From: an uncultured Asticcacaulis sp.
GTDB taxonomy: Bacteria; Pseudomonadota; Alphaproteobacteria; Caulobacterales; Caulobacteraceae
Reading direction: 5' to 3'
Length of the DNA stretch: 40,290 nt
Assembly: GCA_946482045.1 (NCBI GenBank)
Contig: CAMLPZ010000003.1
Location: 1-40,290 of the forward strand
The position numbers were made by a program, and so were the translations under genes. The notes beneath the pieces are model-generated. The model was not told the DNA's origin, did not search any database, and worked only from the letters and a program-made list of their open reading frames with translations. This document shows, piece by piece, positions 1 through 7,860 of this stretch. How positions within the stretch are numbered: the stretch's first letter is position 1; each line of letters opens with the position of its first letter.

Positions 1-226
1 TGAGTTTGTCGAAGGTCGCCTTGGCCTGGGACAGGCTCTGGGTCATCTGCTGGTATTGCTGTTGCCAGGCCTGGACCTGCTTTACGGCCTGGACGTAGCT
101 TACGGGGTCATGGACGGTGTCGCCGAGCCCGCCGATGGCGTTGGCCGTTGCGGCCGGCAACGCCAGGATGATGGCCGCCATGGCGGCCACGGCGTGTTTA
201 CGCGAAACTTTGATCGGCTTGGGCAT
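1..226 (-). CDS. virB5: VirB5-like T4SS pilus-tip protein (5' part, cut by window edge)
   Basis: Only the first 75 codons are in the window; the gene continues past base 1. The ATG at 226 is preceded by AGGAG at a good distance and lies 9 bp after the virB6 stop. The start encodes a basic signal peptide (MPKPIKVSRKHAVAAMAAII) with an Ala-rich cleavage region near residue 30. After it comes a VirB5/TrbJ-like segment: a DPVSYVQAV stretch, then Gln-rich helices (QVQAWQQQYQQMTQSLSQA). VirB5 is a minor, tip-located component of the conjugative pilus. Its position after virB6 is unusual, because virB5 usually precedes virB6. The family call rests on the N-terminus and operon context only. Confidence 0.7.
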   Translation of the reverse strand, partial: MPKPIKVSRKHAVAAMAAIILALPAATANAIGGLGDTVHDPVSYVQAVKQVQAWQQQYQQMTQSLSQAKATFDKL

Positions 227-235
227 AGCGAACTC

Positions 236-1219
236 CTATCTGCGGCTGAGGTTGCGGATGACGTTCTGGCGGTAAGCCGGAACGGATGTGTGAGACTGTG
301 CATTGCGGCCGCGCGCGATCTGGCCGCCCGATGCCGGGGCACCGGCTTGGCTCTGCTGGGAACCTGACGCGCCACCACGGGACATGCGCGGCATGGTCAC
401 ATGCGGCATCGGCGCACCGCCCACCAACTGGGCCGAAAGCATAGGCAGGTAACAGAAGATTGCGCCGAACGAGACTGACAGCAGCAGGATCTTCAGGCAG
501 TCCATAAGGATGGAGGTTTCATCGAACGAACCGGCGACCTGTTGGACAATGCCTTTGAGGAACAAAGTGCTGATTGCCAGAATGATGCCGGCCAGGACCT
601 TGATGATAACCGTATTGAGTGCAGCGCTAAGCCACGCATCGGCGAAACGCTGGATAGGCGGGAAGATGAGGGTCGCAATGAAGGCCGGACCTAGAGCTAT
701 AACCAGCACCTGGGCGACCTTCGCCAGCATGAACACGCAAACGGCCAGACCGAAGAAGACGAGCGATGCTATGGCGATAAGGAGAATGGCGAAGCATATC
801 GCGACGTTCGGGAAGACACCCAAACCGTCCGTCTTCGTGTTCTGGACCAACTGATTAAACAGACTCACGTATTGAGTTAAGCAGTCGTCGAGCAATTTGC
901 CGCTTCCGGCGGCACCCGTCGTAGCAGTAAATAGAGCTGCCTCGATGCTGTTCAGGCCGCCGACGATGTAGGTGTTGAAACCGCCCGCACTGAGGGCCAC
1001 CGCAGCGACCAACGACCATTTGACCGCTTTCCACATGGCCGAATGCAGAGAGTCGCTAGCCTCGCCTCGAATAACCGCGTAGCCTATCAAAATAATATAG
1101 ATCGCCACACCCGCCGCGACAGCAGGGGCCGTAATGGCGCAAAGGGCTGAAGCAGTACCGCTTAGATAACGCGACAGTTGCGCGTCTATTCCCATTTCAA
1201 ACGACTGGAAGAAGTCCAC
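236..1219 (-). CDS. virB6: VirB6/TrbL-family T4SS inner-membrane protein
   Basis: A 327-aa polytopic membrane protein with an N-terminal region of two or more hydrophobic segments, a central polar loop (about residues 105-135) and a run of hydrophobic helices from about 140 to 265. The C-terminus is Gly/Ser/Gln-rich, low-complexity and probably cytoplasmic. VirB6 forms part of the inner-membrane translocation pore of VirB-type T4SS. The start is GTG (1219-1217) behind a GGGGGAG ribosome-binding site, and it overlaps the end of the upstream EexN-like gene by 23 bp, which suggests translational coupling. An internal ATG at residue 9 is a weaker alternative. The hydrophobic pattern, size and neighbours support the call. 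Confidence 0.85.
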   Translation of the reverse strand: MDFFQSFEMGIDAQLSRYLSGTASALCAITAPAVAAGVAIYIILIGYAVIRGEASDSLHSAMWKAVKWSLVAAVALSAGGFNTYIVGGLNSIEAALFTATTGAAGSGKLLDDCLTQYVSLFNQLVQNTKTDGLGVFPNVAICFAILLIAIASLVFFGLAVCVFMLAKVAQVLVIALGPAFIATLIFPPIQRFADAWLSAALNTVIIKVLAGIILAISTLFLKGIVQQVAGSFDETSILMDCLKILLLSVSFGAIFCYLPMLSAQLVGGAPMPHVTMPRMSRGGASGSQQSQAGAPASGGQIARGRNAQSHTSVPAYRQNVIRNLSRR

Positions 1220-1553
1220 TTTCTCCCCCTTTAGCTTCTTTTGAAGAGGCCGAGTTAGCAGGCTTAGGATCTCGGTGAGTACGTTTAACTAGAGCAGCCT
1301 TTGCACGAATGTTGGCATACCATTTCGTGTCGCACGGCTTGCCCTTGCAATCCCATGCTGCCCAGTACTCCTTTGCCTGGACTGGATGATTATCGAGCCA
1401 GTGCCGCCTCGTCTGCCCCTCAACCTTCAATTCGGCGTCCGAAGAGACGCCATCGAACTGGTAGCCGTCTAGCGCTGACTTCTGTGCGCTAGCCGGCGCG
1501 ATTTGGGTGAGAGCGAAGCCTGTGAGCGCGACGATAAATATCATGGGTTTCAT
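1197..1553 (-). CDS. small secreted protein, possible EexN-like entry-exclusion factor
   Basis: A 118-aa protein whose ATG at 1553 sits in an ATGA overlap with the virB4 stop, behind AAGGAGG. A longer in-frame start at 1601 lies inside virB4 and is less likely. It has a clear signal peptide (MKPMIFIVALTGFALTQIAP, then ASAQ). The mature part holds a HWLDNHPVQAKEYW stretch, Cys69 and Cys74, and an Ala-rich helix. This resembles the two-Cys, 'NP-E-A...C...C..A' layout of EexN entry-exclusion proteins often found next to virB genes, but there is no lipobox Cys. Entry exclusion is therefore an inference from layout and position. Another periplasmic T4SS accessory role is equally possible. Confidence 0.5.
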   Translation of the reverse strand: MKPMIFIVALTGFALTQIAPASAQKSALDGYQFDGVSSDAELKVEGQTRRHWLDNHPVQAKEYWAAWDCKGKPCDTKWYANIRAKAALVKRTHRDPKPANSASSKEAKGGESGLLPVV

Positions 1554-3979
1554 TTCTCTGACCTCCTTACGGCCGTTTGTTTGAGAAAAACCGGCATCCA
1601 CTGCTCGGGGTCATCACCGACCTCGGCGCGGATGGCATCGAGCGCGGCGACGTTTTCCGTGGTGCCGGAAATGATGGACAGCACCTCGTCCATGCCGGTT
1701 AGGTCGAAGCGGCAGATGGCGCTTGTGCGCCCTTGCTTGACGAGGAAGGTGCGCGACGTTTCGCCGAGATTGCGGATCACCTCGAACTCGGCCTCCGTCA
1801 GCTTGAAGCCGCCGACATAGTCGTCGCGGTCCGCGCGCGGGTTGGGCAGATAGATCTGCGTCACGCTCTGTTCGACCATGGTGCGGCCGATGGCATGGGT
1901 CAGGACATCCGACGGCGACTGGGTCACGAAAATCCCCAAACCGTTCTGCTTGCGGATCGTCTTCTGCTTGTTGAGCGCGAACTCGCTGAAGTGCGGATCC
2001 ATCAACGGCTTCCAGAACTCCTCCATCACATAGACGAAAGGCCGGCCGTCGATGAGCGCCTCGGTGACATGGAGGAGGTAAGCCATAACCGGAGTGCGGA
2101 TCTCCGGATCATCCAGGAAATCGGTATAGTCGAAACCGAAGATTCTGCTTTTTTGGAAATCCAGCGTGTCCTCGGCGTTGTCGAACACCCAGCCCAAAGT
2201 CTGGCCGCGCTGCCATTTACGCAGGCGCTCCGCCACCGTATTGTCGCCAACACCCGACAGGTTCTGAAGGACCAGCGACAGGCACCGGACATCGTGTCCG
2301 ATATGATGGCTCATCACGGTCCTGACCGCGTGCGAGATTTCGGCCTCGTCGCGCGCGCTGATCTCTCCGCCGGCCAGAAGCCTGACCAGGCGTTCGCAGA
2401 ACTGGATGTTGTCTTCGCTAGGCTCAAGCCTGAACGGATTGAAGCCCGTAGGCCGGCCGCGTTCGAGCGCCCGGTACTGGCCGCCCAGCGCCCTAATGCC
2501 GATTTCCATGCCGCGGTCCTTGTCGAAACAGACCGCCCGCAGGCCCGGATACTTGGTTGCAAACGCCAAGAGGGCCGTCTGCAGCACCGTCTTGCCCGAT
2601 CCCGTCGTGCCGCAGATGAATGTGTTGCCCGGCAGGGCTTCCCCCGTTGCATCGCGGTGCGCGGGCGAGACGTGGAAGTTGAAATAGAACGGCTGGCCCG
2701 AGGGCGTGCGAAACAGCGCCACCGCCTCCCCCCACGGATTGCCATCGCGCTTGCCGCTTTCGAAATTATGCAACGGCGAAAGCCCGGCGAAATTGCGGCT
2801 GGTGAGCTTGGCTTCACGTGGACGCAGATGCCAGTTGCCCGGCAGCTGGGCAAACCACGCGGCTTCCGGCACGACGTCGACGACCGACATCTTGAAGCCC
2901 GCCTGGTCCTGCAGCACGGCCCTGGCGTCCGAGATCGCCCGGCTCAGCGCCTCGTGGCTCTCGGTCAGGATCGCCAGCGAGTAATGGTATTCGCCAACCT
3001 CAATCTGGCCGGCGATGAGGTCGTCCAAAGCTTCCGTTATTTCGGAAATCTCCGTTTCCGAGGCATCTTCAGCCGCGTGCATCTGCCCGCGCTGCTGCTC
3101 GAGCGCGCCTTGTGCATCGCGCCGGTTGAGCATGGAAAAGCTTTGCGTTTCAATGTATTCATAATCGGCATAGAGGATCGTGTTGCCGATGCCGCTCTCG
3201 GTCCATTTCGGATAATCCTGAATATCCAGAAATCCCACGAAACGCGTGCCGCTTGGGTGAACGATCTGCAGCCGGCCATTGTTGTCGCCGAAATGCAGGC
3301 GGCTGGTGGGCAGATACTGGTCTATGCCAGCCCGCCTGAGCGGCACCTCCTCCCAGACTCCGTTGACCAGATAGCCGTAAAGACCCAGCATTTCCGAATA
3401 GGCGATATCGCCCCGGCCATAGGTCGCAAGCCTTCGCGGCCGGTAAGGCTCAAGGGCCCGCTCGACCATCTTGACGGCGTCCGAAAGCGCGTCCAGCCCT
3501 TCCAGATCGTCCGCCTTGATCTCTTCCAGGCTCCGCCGTTTCAAACCGAACAGGTTGCCGAAAGGGTTCGGTACCTTCCCGACGCCTGGCCGATGGACGA
3601 GGGTCAGATAGAGCTCGGTTCGCATCTGCCGGTGCCGGTCGAAGGAGGCGCTATATTCGGCGTCTACACGTGCAGCGAACGCATTGCCGTAGTGGCCGGT
3701 CAGGCGTTCCTTCACCTGGCGCCGTATCTTGTGCGACCATAGCGAAAACTGCCCTCCCCCCAGACTGCGCAGGAGATTGACCAGCCCTTCCTTGGCCGCG
3801 GCGATGTCCGCCGCGTCCTGCGTCTCGAAGCTGATGCCGGCCAGCGCCCAGCTGGCGACGAAGTCCCCGGATCGCTTGAGCTTGATGACGTCCGGCAGGA
3901 TATGGACGCCGAACGGTACGTATTCGCCCACCGGCACCTGCGCGGCCGCAGCCTCTTTCAATTGCGCCTGCGACCTCAT
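1550..3979 (-). CDS. virB4: VirB4 T4SS ATPase
   Basis: An 809-aa VirB4-family ATPase that energises pilus biogenesis and substrate transfer at the inner membrane. The C-terminal motor domain has a Walker A motif GTTGSGKT (Lys near residue 463) and a Walker B-like FVYVMEEFWKP near residue 650. It also has the family's RKQNGLGIFVTQSPSD segment. The N-terminal half (about 1-420) is the VirB3-interacting CagE/TrbE-type domain. The frame is open upstream to 4357, but the ATG at 3979 fits better: it forms an ATGA overlap with the virB3 stop and gives a family-like N-terminus (MRSQAQLKEAAAAQ). The stop again overlaps the next gene as ATGA. Confidence 0.95.
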   Translation of the reverse strand: MRSQAQLKEAAAAQVPVGEYVPFGVHILPDVIKLKRSGDFVASWALAGISFETQDAADIAAAKEGLVNLLRSLGGGQFSLWSHKIRRQVKERLTGHYGNAFAARVDAEYSASFDRHRQMRTELYLTLVHRPGVGKVPNPFGNLFGLKRRSLEEIKADDLEGLDALSDAVKMVERALEPYRPRRLATYGRGDIAYSEMLGLYGYLVNGVWEEVPLRRAGIDQYLPTSRLHFGDNNGRLQIVHPSGTRFVGFLDIQDYPKWTESGIGNTILYADYEYIETQSFSMLNRRDAQGALEQQRGQMHAAEDASETEISEITEALDDLIAGQIEVGEYHYSLAILTESHEALSRAISDARAVLQDQAGFKMSVVDVVPEAAWFAQLPGNWHLRPREAKLTSRNFAGLSPLHNFESGKRDGNPWGEAVALFRTPSGQPFYFNFHVSPAHRDATGEALPGNTFICGTTGSGKTVLQTALLAFATKYPGLRAVCFDKDRGMEIGIRALGGQYRALERGRPTGFNPFRLEPSEDNIQFCERLVRLLAGGEISARDEAEISHAVRTVMSHHIGHDVRCLSLVLQNLSGVGDNTVAERLRKWQRGQTLGWVFDNAEDTLDFQKSRIFGFDYTDFLDDPEIRTPVMAYLLHVTEALIDGRPFVYVMEEFWKPLMDPHFSEFALNKQKTIRKQNGLGIFVTQSPSDVLTHAIGRTMVEQSVTQIYLPNPRADRDDYVGGFKLTEAEFEVIRNLGETSRTFLVKQGRTSAICRFDLTGMDEVLSIISGTTENVAALDAIRAEVGDDPEQWMPVFLKQTAVRRSEK

Positions 3980-4302
3980 GACGATCTCTTCTTGAGCGCG
4001 AACGGGATATAGGTGAAAGCGCCCCAGTAGCGCCGGCTGGCGTGCAGGCGAATGCGCAAGCGCAGGCGCAGCATCAGCTGGTTCAGGCGCTGATCGTCGG
4101 CCTTGGTCACGGTGCGCATCCATAGGAAAGCCGGCACGAACACGGTGACGACGCCGATCGAAATATAGGCGCTGACGAACAGGCCTAGCATGGCAATGAG
4201 CACCGCGATCCCCGTCACCAGGATTACCGGCACCATCGGCGCCCCGAAAAACATCGGCGGCCGGGTGCAGCCGCGGAAAACGGGATCGCGGTAGCTTGTC
4301 AT
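3976..4302 (-). CDS. virB3: VirB3 T4SS inner-membrane protein
   Basis: A 108-aa protein starting MTSYRDPVFRGCTRPPMFFG, which is the typical VirB3 opening (short polar N-terminus, 'DP.F.G.TRP'). It continues into two closely spaced hydrophobic helices (about 22-60) and a basic, Arg-rich C-terminus (RLRLRIRLHASRRYWG). VirB3 anchors VirB4 at the membrane. The start lies 2 bp after the virB2 stop, and the end overlaps virB4 as ATGA. The order B2-B3-B4 is canonical. Confidence 0.9.
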   Translation of the reverse strand: MTSYRDPVFRGCTRPPMFFGAPMVPVILVTGIAVLIAMLGLFVSAYISIGVVTVFVPAFLWMRTVTKADDQRLNQLMLRLRLRIRLHASRRYWGAFTYIPFALKKRSS

Positions 4303-4304
4303 GC

Positions 4305-4607
4305 TCAGCTTCCCCCGCCCCCGCCAAACAGTTGCGGGCCGATCGCCGCCGCCCCACCCACCAGAATGCCGCCGAAGAAGATATGCGCCACCTGGCTCCA
4401 CTTGGCGTGCTGGAACATCATCTGGATGCCCGTCCACATGATGGCGATGACGATGACGACGACGCCGATCCCGGTGATGGTGGTCTTTATCCAGTCGAGG
4501 CCGCTGGTCAGTTGGGCGACCTGGGCGAAACTCGGGCCCGCGAGCGTTAGCCCGTAAACACATACCGTACCGGCGATAGCCAGCCGCTGTCTTGTCGTAA
4601 GAATCAT
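4305..4607 (-). CDS. virB2: VirB2 major pilin
   Basis: A 100-aa pilin precursor. The ATG at 4607 follows AGGAG (TAGGAGAACTCTC). The leader peptide runs to about residue 29 (…LTLAGPSFAQ). Two hydrophobic segments follow (TTITGIGVVVIVIAIMW and IFFGGILVGGAAAIG), separated by a short positively charged loop (QHAKWSQ). It ends in a Gly tail. This is the TrbC/VirB2 arrangement of the polymerised conjugative-pilus subunit. Confidence 0.92.
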   Translation of the reverse strand: MILTTRQRLAIAGTVCVYGLTLAGPSFAQVAQLTSGLDWIKTTITGIGVVVIVIAIMWTGIQMMFQHAKWSQVAHIFFGGILVGGAAAIGPQLFGGGGGS

Positions 4608-4617
4608 GAGAGTTCTC

Positions 4618-5241
4618 CTAAAAAAGAAGGGCCGTGTCCTGGGCCTTCGGGGGTTGGGACTCGTTGCCGCTCGAAGCGGCGCTATTGACCGGCGGCATGG
4701 CCACCGAGACAAACAAGGCTTCGGGCACATGCTCGCGGTCTTCGCCCGACTTGACTGACACGGGTGCGTGCCCGGAACCGGCTTGGACGGGGATAGGCCA
4801 GACGTGGCCGGCGCCGGCATTCAGGACCTTGGCGACATATCCATGCCGGTAGCCGGTTTTGAAGTTGCCGGAATAGTAGCAGCTCAACGCATCGCCCAAG
4901 GCCGACGGCCGGTCCCCTGCCCTTTCCAGGCAATCCCGCAAAATCGCCGCGCCCGTGCGCAGGTTGTTGCAAATATCGAACGCAGTCCCCAGCGTCAGGC
5001 CGTACCTGGCGAAGTTCTTGCGATTGATCTGGATCAGTCCGACCGAATAATCGAGGCCTTCCGTCTCAAGCATGCTGGCCGTCGCCACGGCTTCCGCGAG
5101 ACTGCGCGGCTGACGTTGCAACTGCCCTCCCACCACGCCTATGGCGAACGGATTGAAGCTCGATTCGACCGCCGCGATGCTGCGCAGGGTCTGCACGTGT
5201 ATGTCGGGAGCGCAAAGCTCCGCCGTCGCTGCGAAATCCAT
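4618..5241 (-). CDS. virB1: VirB1-type lytic transglycosylase
   Basis: A 207-aa SLT-fold murein hydrolase that would open peptidoglycan locally for T4SS assembly. The catalytic Glu lies in AAVESSFNPFAIG (E26), followed by the family motifs SVGLIQINRKNF (about 66-77) and ALSCYYSGNFKTGY (about 117-130). There is no obvious signal peptide at the chosen ATG, as in several plasmid VirB1 homologues, so export would need another route. The C-terminal 50 residues are polar and unstructured. It is first in the virB operon and 10 bp upstream of virB2. Confidence 0.9.
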   Translation of the reverse strand: MDFAATAELCAPDIHVQTLRSIAAVESSFNPFAIGVVGGQLQRQPRSLAEAVATASMLETEGLDYSVGLIQINRKNFARYGLTLGTAFDICNNLRTGAAILRDCLERAGDRPSALGDALSCYYSGNFKTGYRHGYVAKVLNAGAGHVWPIPVQAGSGHAPVSVKSGEDREHVPEALFVSVAMPPVNSAASSGNESQPPKAQDTALLF

Positions 5242-5411
5242 CTCGCCGCCTTAGAATTGCAAGTGTTGAACCTGGGGTTGTGTTGCCATACAGGCGTAAC
5301 GCGTGAAGCGACGCATGGCAAGTCATAAAATGCGCGTTTTATATATTTTGCGCATTTCGTTCTGTTTATTTTGCGATCCGCGATTTGCCTTTATCGCATT
5401 ATGGCAGGCGG
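5242..5411. promoter_or_regulatory. AT-rich upstream region of virB operon with repeated ATAAAATGCG / TATTTTGCG boxes
   Basis: No gene is seen here. AT-rich DNA (unlike the GC-rich surroundings) at 5320-5400 carries CATAAAATGCG (5324-5334), TATTTTGCG (5344-5352) and TATTTTGCG (5367-5375). Inside it, AAATGCGC (5328-5335) and GCGCATTT (5350-5357) form a perfect 8-bp inverted repeat. The region sits where the virB promoter and operator should be. Similar boxes with the same steps (about 20 and 23 bp) lie upstream of the second parA at 21388-21440. Confidence 0.5.
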
Positions 5412-5696
5412 TCAGGCTGCGTCGTGGAGCCTAAAATGGATGGACGTGACGCCGAGATTGAGTGCGAACTGCACGCAGCGGCCGAGGTCGGCGAACTCGC
5501 GCGGCTGTTTTCGGTCGCGGTAGGAACTCAGGACGTATTCCACATCCTGGTGAGGATGCGGAAACGTCAGGATGAAGCTCTTGGGCCCAGTCTGATGCAG
5601 GAACAGCGCCTTCAGGCCGAGCAGGCCCAACACTTCCTTGAAGTGCTTTTCCTGATGATAGGTTCTCTTTTCGTGCAAAACGGCGTCCCCATCCAC
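5412..5696 (-). CDS. small protein of unknown function between repA and virB1
   Basis: A 94-aa frame starting with GTG at 5696; an in-frame TAA lies a few codons upstream, so the start cannot move up. There is no strong ribosome-binding site. The composition looks like a real soluble protein: mixed charge, aromatic-rich strands (SFILTFPHPHQDVEYVLSSY) and a helix ending ADLGRCVQFALNLG. I do not recognise the family. It is on the same strand as repA (69 bp downstream of its stop) and virB1, so it may be read with either. Confidence 0.5.
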   Translation of the reverse strand: MDGDAVLHEKRTYHQEKHFKEVLGLLGLKALFLHQTGPKSFILTFPHPHQDVEYVLSSYRDRKQPREFADLGRCVQFALNLGVTSIHFRLHDAA

Positions 5697-5765
5697 GGTG
5701 TCAGTGCGCTCTTAGGCCAGCTGGCGTCTCAAAACCAGTGCGTTCCCCTCGCCTTCTATCCGGCT

Positions 5766-7475
5766 TCAGCGCAAGGGAGAGCGCTGGCTGCGGTGGCGGC
5801 AAAAGCCCACAAAGGCCTTGGCCGGGTCCTTCAGCGGCTCGCAGCCCCCTTCCCGCCACCAGTCGATCCATTCCTCATGCAGCGCATAGACGTCATAGCC
5901 CGGCGCCACACGCTTGGCCTCCTCGAACGTGCTGGCGTCCAGCAAGGGCGGCTTCGGCTGCGGCAAGGCGGCGGCGGCCAGCGCGGCCCTTGAAAAGAAG
6001 GTCACCACGTCGTCGGCGAACGCGACGACATAATCCGGCAAGTGATTGGTTTCGACGATCCGTCGGATTTCCTCGCGGAAGTGACGAATGGTGCCGCCCG
6101 CACCCGTCTTTTTCTTCAGGATTTCCGCCGAAATCGACCATTTGGCCTGGCTGCCGCAATGCTTGCGCGCCAGCTCGTAAATCCGGCGATCGAGGGGTTT
6201 GCGCAACAGGAAATAGTCGCGATGCAACGTCAGCACGTTGGCGCCTTCGACCATCTTGAACAGCCACGGCGACAGGGTGATCTGCACGTCAATGATCTGC
6301 CCGGTGCGGCTCGAGCGCCTGGCGGAATATTCGGTGATCAGGCCCACACCGTTCGTAAACTCAATGCCGTCCATCGTCTTGATGTTGGTCTTGATGCGCG
6401 TCCCGCTCAGGCGGTCGAGCGCCGCCACCAGGCGCCGGTAACCGTCGCCCGAGGTCTGCCGGCGCGCCCAGGTCAGAAGCTGGTGCGGCTGCAGCTTCAG
6501 CGTACGGCCAAGCGGCTCCCCCTTGTTTTTCTTGGCGATCAGCTGCGAAATGCAATAGATCAGGATGTCCTTGTCGTGGATCGTCGCCAGCCCCAGGCGG
6601 CTCGGCCAGATGTCGACGACCGTGCCGTTGTGCTCGTAATGGATTTCACGCATGTCCGGCTGGGTCGCCAGTGTGAAGATCGGGTGCTCCATACTGGGGA
6701 TGTCGTCCTTCGGGATGGCATCCAGCACGTCGCAGATGAACAGCTCATCGTCGAGATTGTAGTCCGGGTTAAGCGGCGCGGCCTTGGCGCGGCTGCGCCG
6801 TGGCGGTGGATTGGTGACGTCAGATTCGTCGTTTCGCCGACGCAGTGGCGCACTTCGGCGTTTCGCCGACGCCTCGTCAGGATTCGTCGTTTCGCCGACG
6901 CTTTGCACATCTTCGTCGTTTTGCCGACGCTCCGGCACGGTTCGGTGTTTCGCCGACGCTTTGGGCGACGCTGCCGTCGTTCGCGCCCCTTTTGCCGACA
7001 CCATTGCGGCTTCAGGCGCCGATGCGGCGCCCTCCCCTGCTGCGTAAGCGGGGAAACCCATCGGATCAGCGCCGAAAAGGTCGCCGGATTCGTCGTTTCG
7101 CCGACGCTCGGAGACCTCGTCGCGAGCGTCAGATGCGTTTCCTGGATTCGTCGTTTCGCCGACGCCTGTCGAGTCTTCGTCGTTTCGCCGACGTTTGGGG
7201 TCAGTTCGATGTTTCGGCGACGCTTTTTGCGATCCCTGGTGGCGGGTTGCCGATTCGGCCGGAATCACCTCACCTATGAGGACGTTTGCCGCCTGTGATC
7301 CCTGCTCGGCGGGCGTATTCAGACCTTCCGGCGTCGTGGATTCGTCGTTTCGCCGACGGTTGGGCCCGGTTCGGCGTTTCGCCGACGCCTGCAAGGCATT
7401 GGGCGTTTCGCCGACGCGTTCGAACGCCGCGGGTTCAGGCTCTGTTATTCGTCGTTTCGGGGACGCTTTGGCCAT
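5766..7475 (-). CDS. repA: RepA plasmid replication initiator (RPA family) with iteron-encoded N-terminal extension
   Basis: The C-terminal ~350 residues match the RPA/RepA initiator family. Recognisable segments are IFTLATQPDMREIHYEHNG, the IHDKDILIYCISQLIA stretch, LSPWLFKMVEGANVLTLHRD, FLLRKPLDRRIYELARKHCG and the HLPDYVVAF region, consistent with the winged-helix DNA-binding initiator fold. The protein is 569 aa from the ATG at 7475; the frame is open to a GTG at 7580 (604 aa). Neither start has a good ribosome-binding site. The first ~220 residues are not family-like. They are built from peptides specified by the iterons (SAKRR, RRRNDE, VGETTN) joined by Ala/Pro-rich linkers. The iteron unit has no stop in any of its six frames, so an open frame there is weak proof of translation and the real start could be further in. 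Initiator binding to these iterons is inferred. Confidence 0.88.
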   Translation of the reverse strand: MAKASPKRRITEPEPAAFERVGETPNALQASAKRRTGPNRRRNDESTTPEGLNTPAEQGSQAANVLIGEVIPAESATRHQGSQKASPKHRTDPKRRRNDEDSTGVGETTNPGNASDARDEVSERRRNDESGDLFGADPMGFPAYAAGEGAASAPEAAMVSAKGARTTAASPKASAKHRTVPERRQNDEDVQSVGETTNPDEASAKRRSAPLRRRNDESDVTNPPPRRSRAKAAPLNPDYNLDDELFICDVLDAIPKDDIPSMEHPIFTLATQPDMREIHYEHNGTVVDIWPSRLGLATIHDKDILIYCISQLIAKKNKGEPLGRTLKLQPHQLLTWARRQTSGDGYRRLVAALDRLSGTRIKTNIKTMDGIEFTNGVGLITEYSARRSSRTGQIIDVQITLSPWLFKMVEGANVLTLHRDYFLLRKPLDRRIYELARKHCGSQAKWSISAEILKKKTGAGGTIRHFREEIRRIVETNHLPDYVVAFADDVVTFFSRAALAAAALPQPKPPLLDASTFEEAKRVAPGYDVYALHEEWIDWWREGGCEPLKDPAKAFVGFCRHRSQRSPLR

Positions 7476-7725
7476 GATATTCGTCGTTTCGAGGACGGTT
7501 TGCCGACAGGTCTTGCCAGCTTGCCGTCCCAGCGGGCGCCGTACCGGTGTCAGATCCGCGCCTCGCCGTGTGTTGAGCACGCCTCGGTCCCGCTGATCCG
7601 CGCGCCATTACGACTCGGGATGCGAAACGCTATGCGAGTCCTGTGGGTAACGTCAATCGGTTTTCGACGTTTCGCCGACAGTTACTCGTCGTTTCGAGGA
7701 CGGAGCATTCGGTGTTTCTCCGACG
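6825..7725. repeat. iteron array: 17 copies of an 18-bp unit, most inside repA
   Basis: The unit is TTCGTCGTTTCGCCGACG. Copies, exact or with up to about 4 changes, start at 6825, 6854, 6883, 6912, 6941, 7089, 7147, 7176, 7205, 7341, 7370, 7399, 7448, 7480, 7663, 7685 and 7708. Inside repA the step is exactly 29 bp within each cluster, and decayed copies fill the slots near 6970 and 7118. The last three, upstream of repA, are spaced 22-23 bp, closer to two helical turns. They are the likely RepA binding sites of a theta-type origin and may also autoregulate repA. All copies share one orientation. Confidence 0.9.
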
Positions 7726-7860
7726 TTCCAGCCGGATTCAAGGTCAAAAAGCGCTTTCGCGTCAATCGCTTGGACGAAACAGCAATCGCCTTAACACTCC
7801 CTCTTAACTACAATACCTAACACAAAGGGCGCCACCTGTGGATAAACCGGTATTCGCGGC
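7476..7860. other. probable origin of vegetative replication (oriV)
   Basis: This region combines the elements of an iteron origin: iterons at 7480-7497 and three at 7663-7725, an AT-richer stretch (about 7785-7825) with CTTAAC at 7790-7795 and 7803-7808 and CCTAAC at 7816-7821, and a perfect DnaA box at 7837-7845. It lies directly upstream of repA. No convincing gene is seen. The position of the origin is inferred from motif layout. Confidence 0.7.
7837..7845 (-). promoter_or_regulatory. DnaA box
   Basis: TGTGGATAA on the plus strand is a perfect complement of the 9-bp DnaA consensus TTATCCACA. Its place beside the iterons and the AT-rich stretch supports host DnaA participation in replication initiation. 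Confidence 0.75.

Noticed and set aside
1733..3742. Long plus-strand frame (669 codons) antisense to virB4
   Set aside because: It is a high-GC shadow of virB4; the minus frame has Walker motifs and operon overlaps, the plus frame has Arg/Asp-rich nonsense composition.
6825..7222. Regularly spaced 18-bp repeats looking like a small CRISPR array
   Set aside because: Repeats are too short, the 11-bp 'spacers' are coding linkers, copies are degenerate, and they sit by a DnaA box and within a replication initiator: iterons fit better.
6042..7298. Plus-strand frame (418 codons) antisense to repA
   Set aside because: Its openness comes from the iteron unit, which is stop-free in all six frames; the peptide (repeats of RRRF) has no protein-like features.
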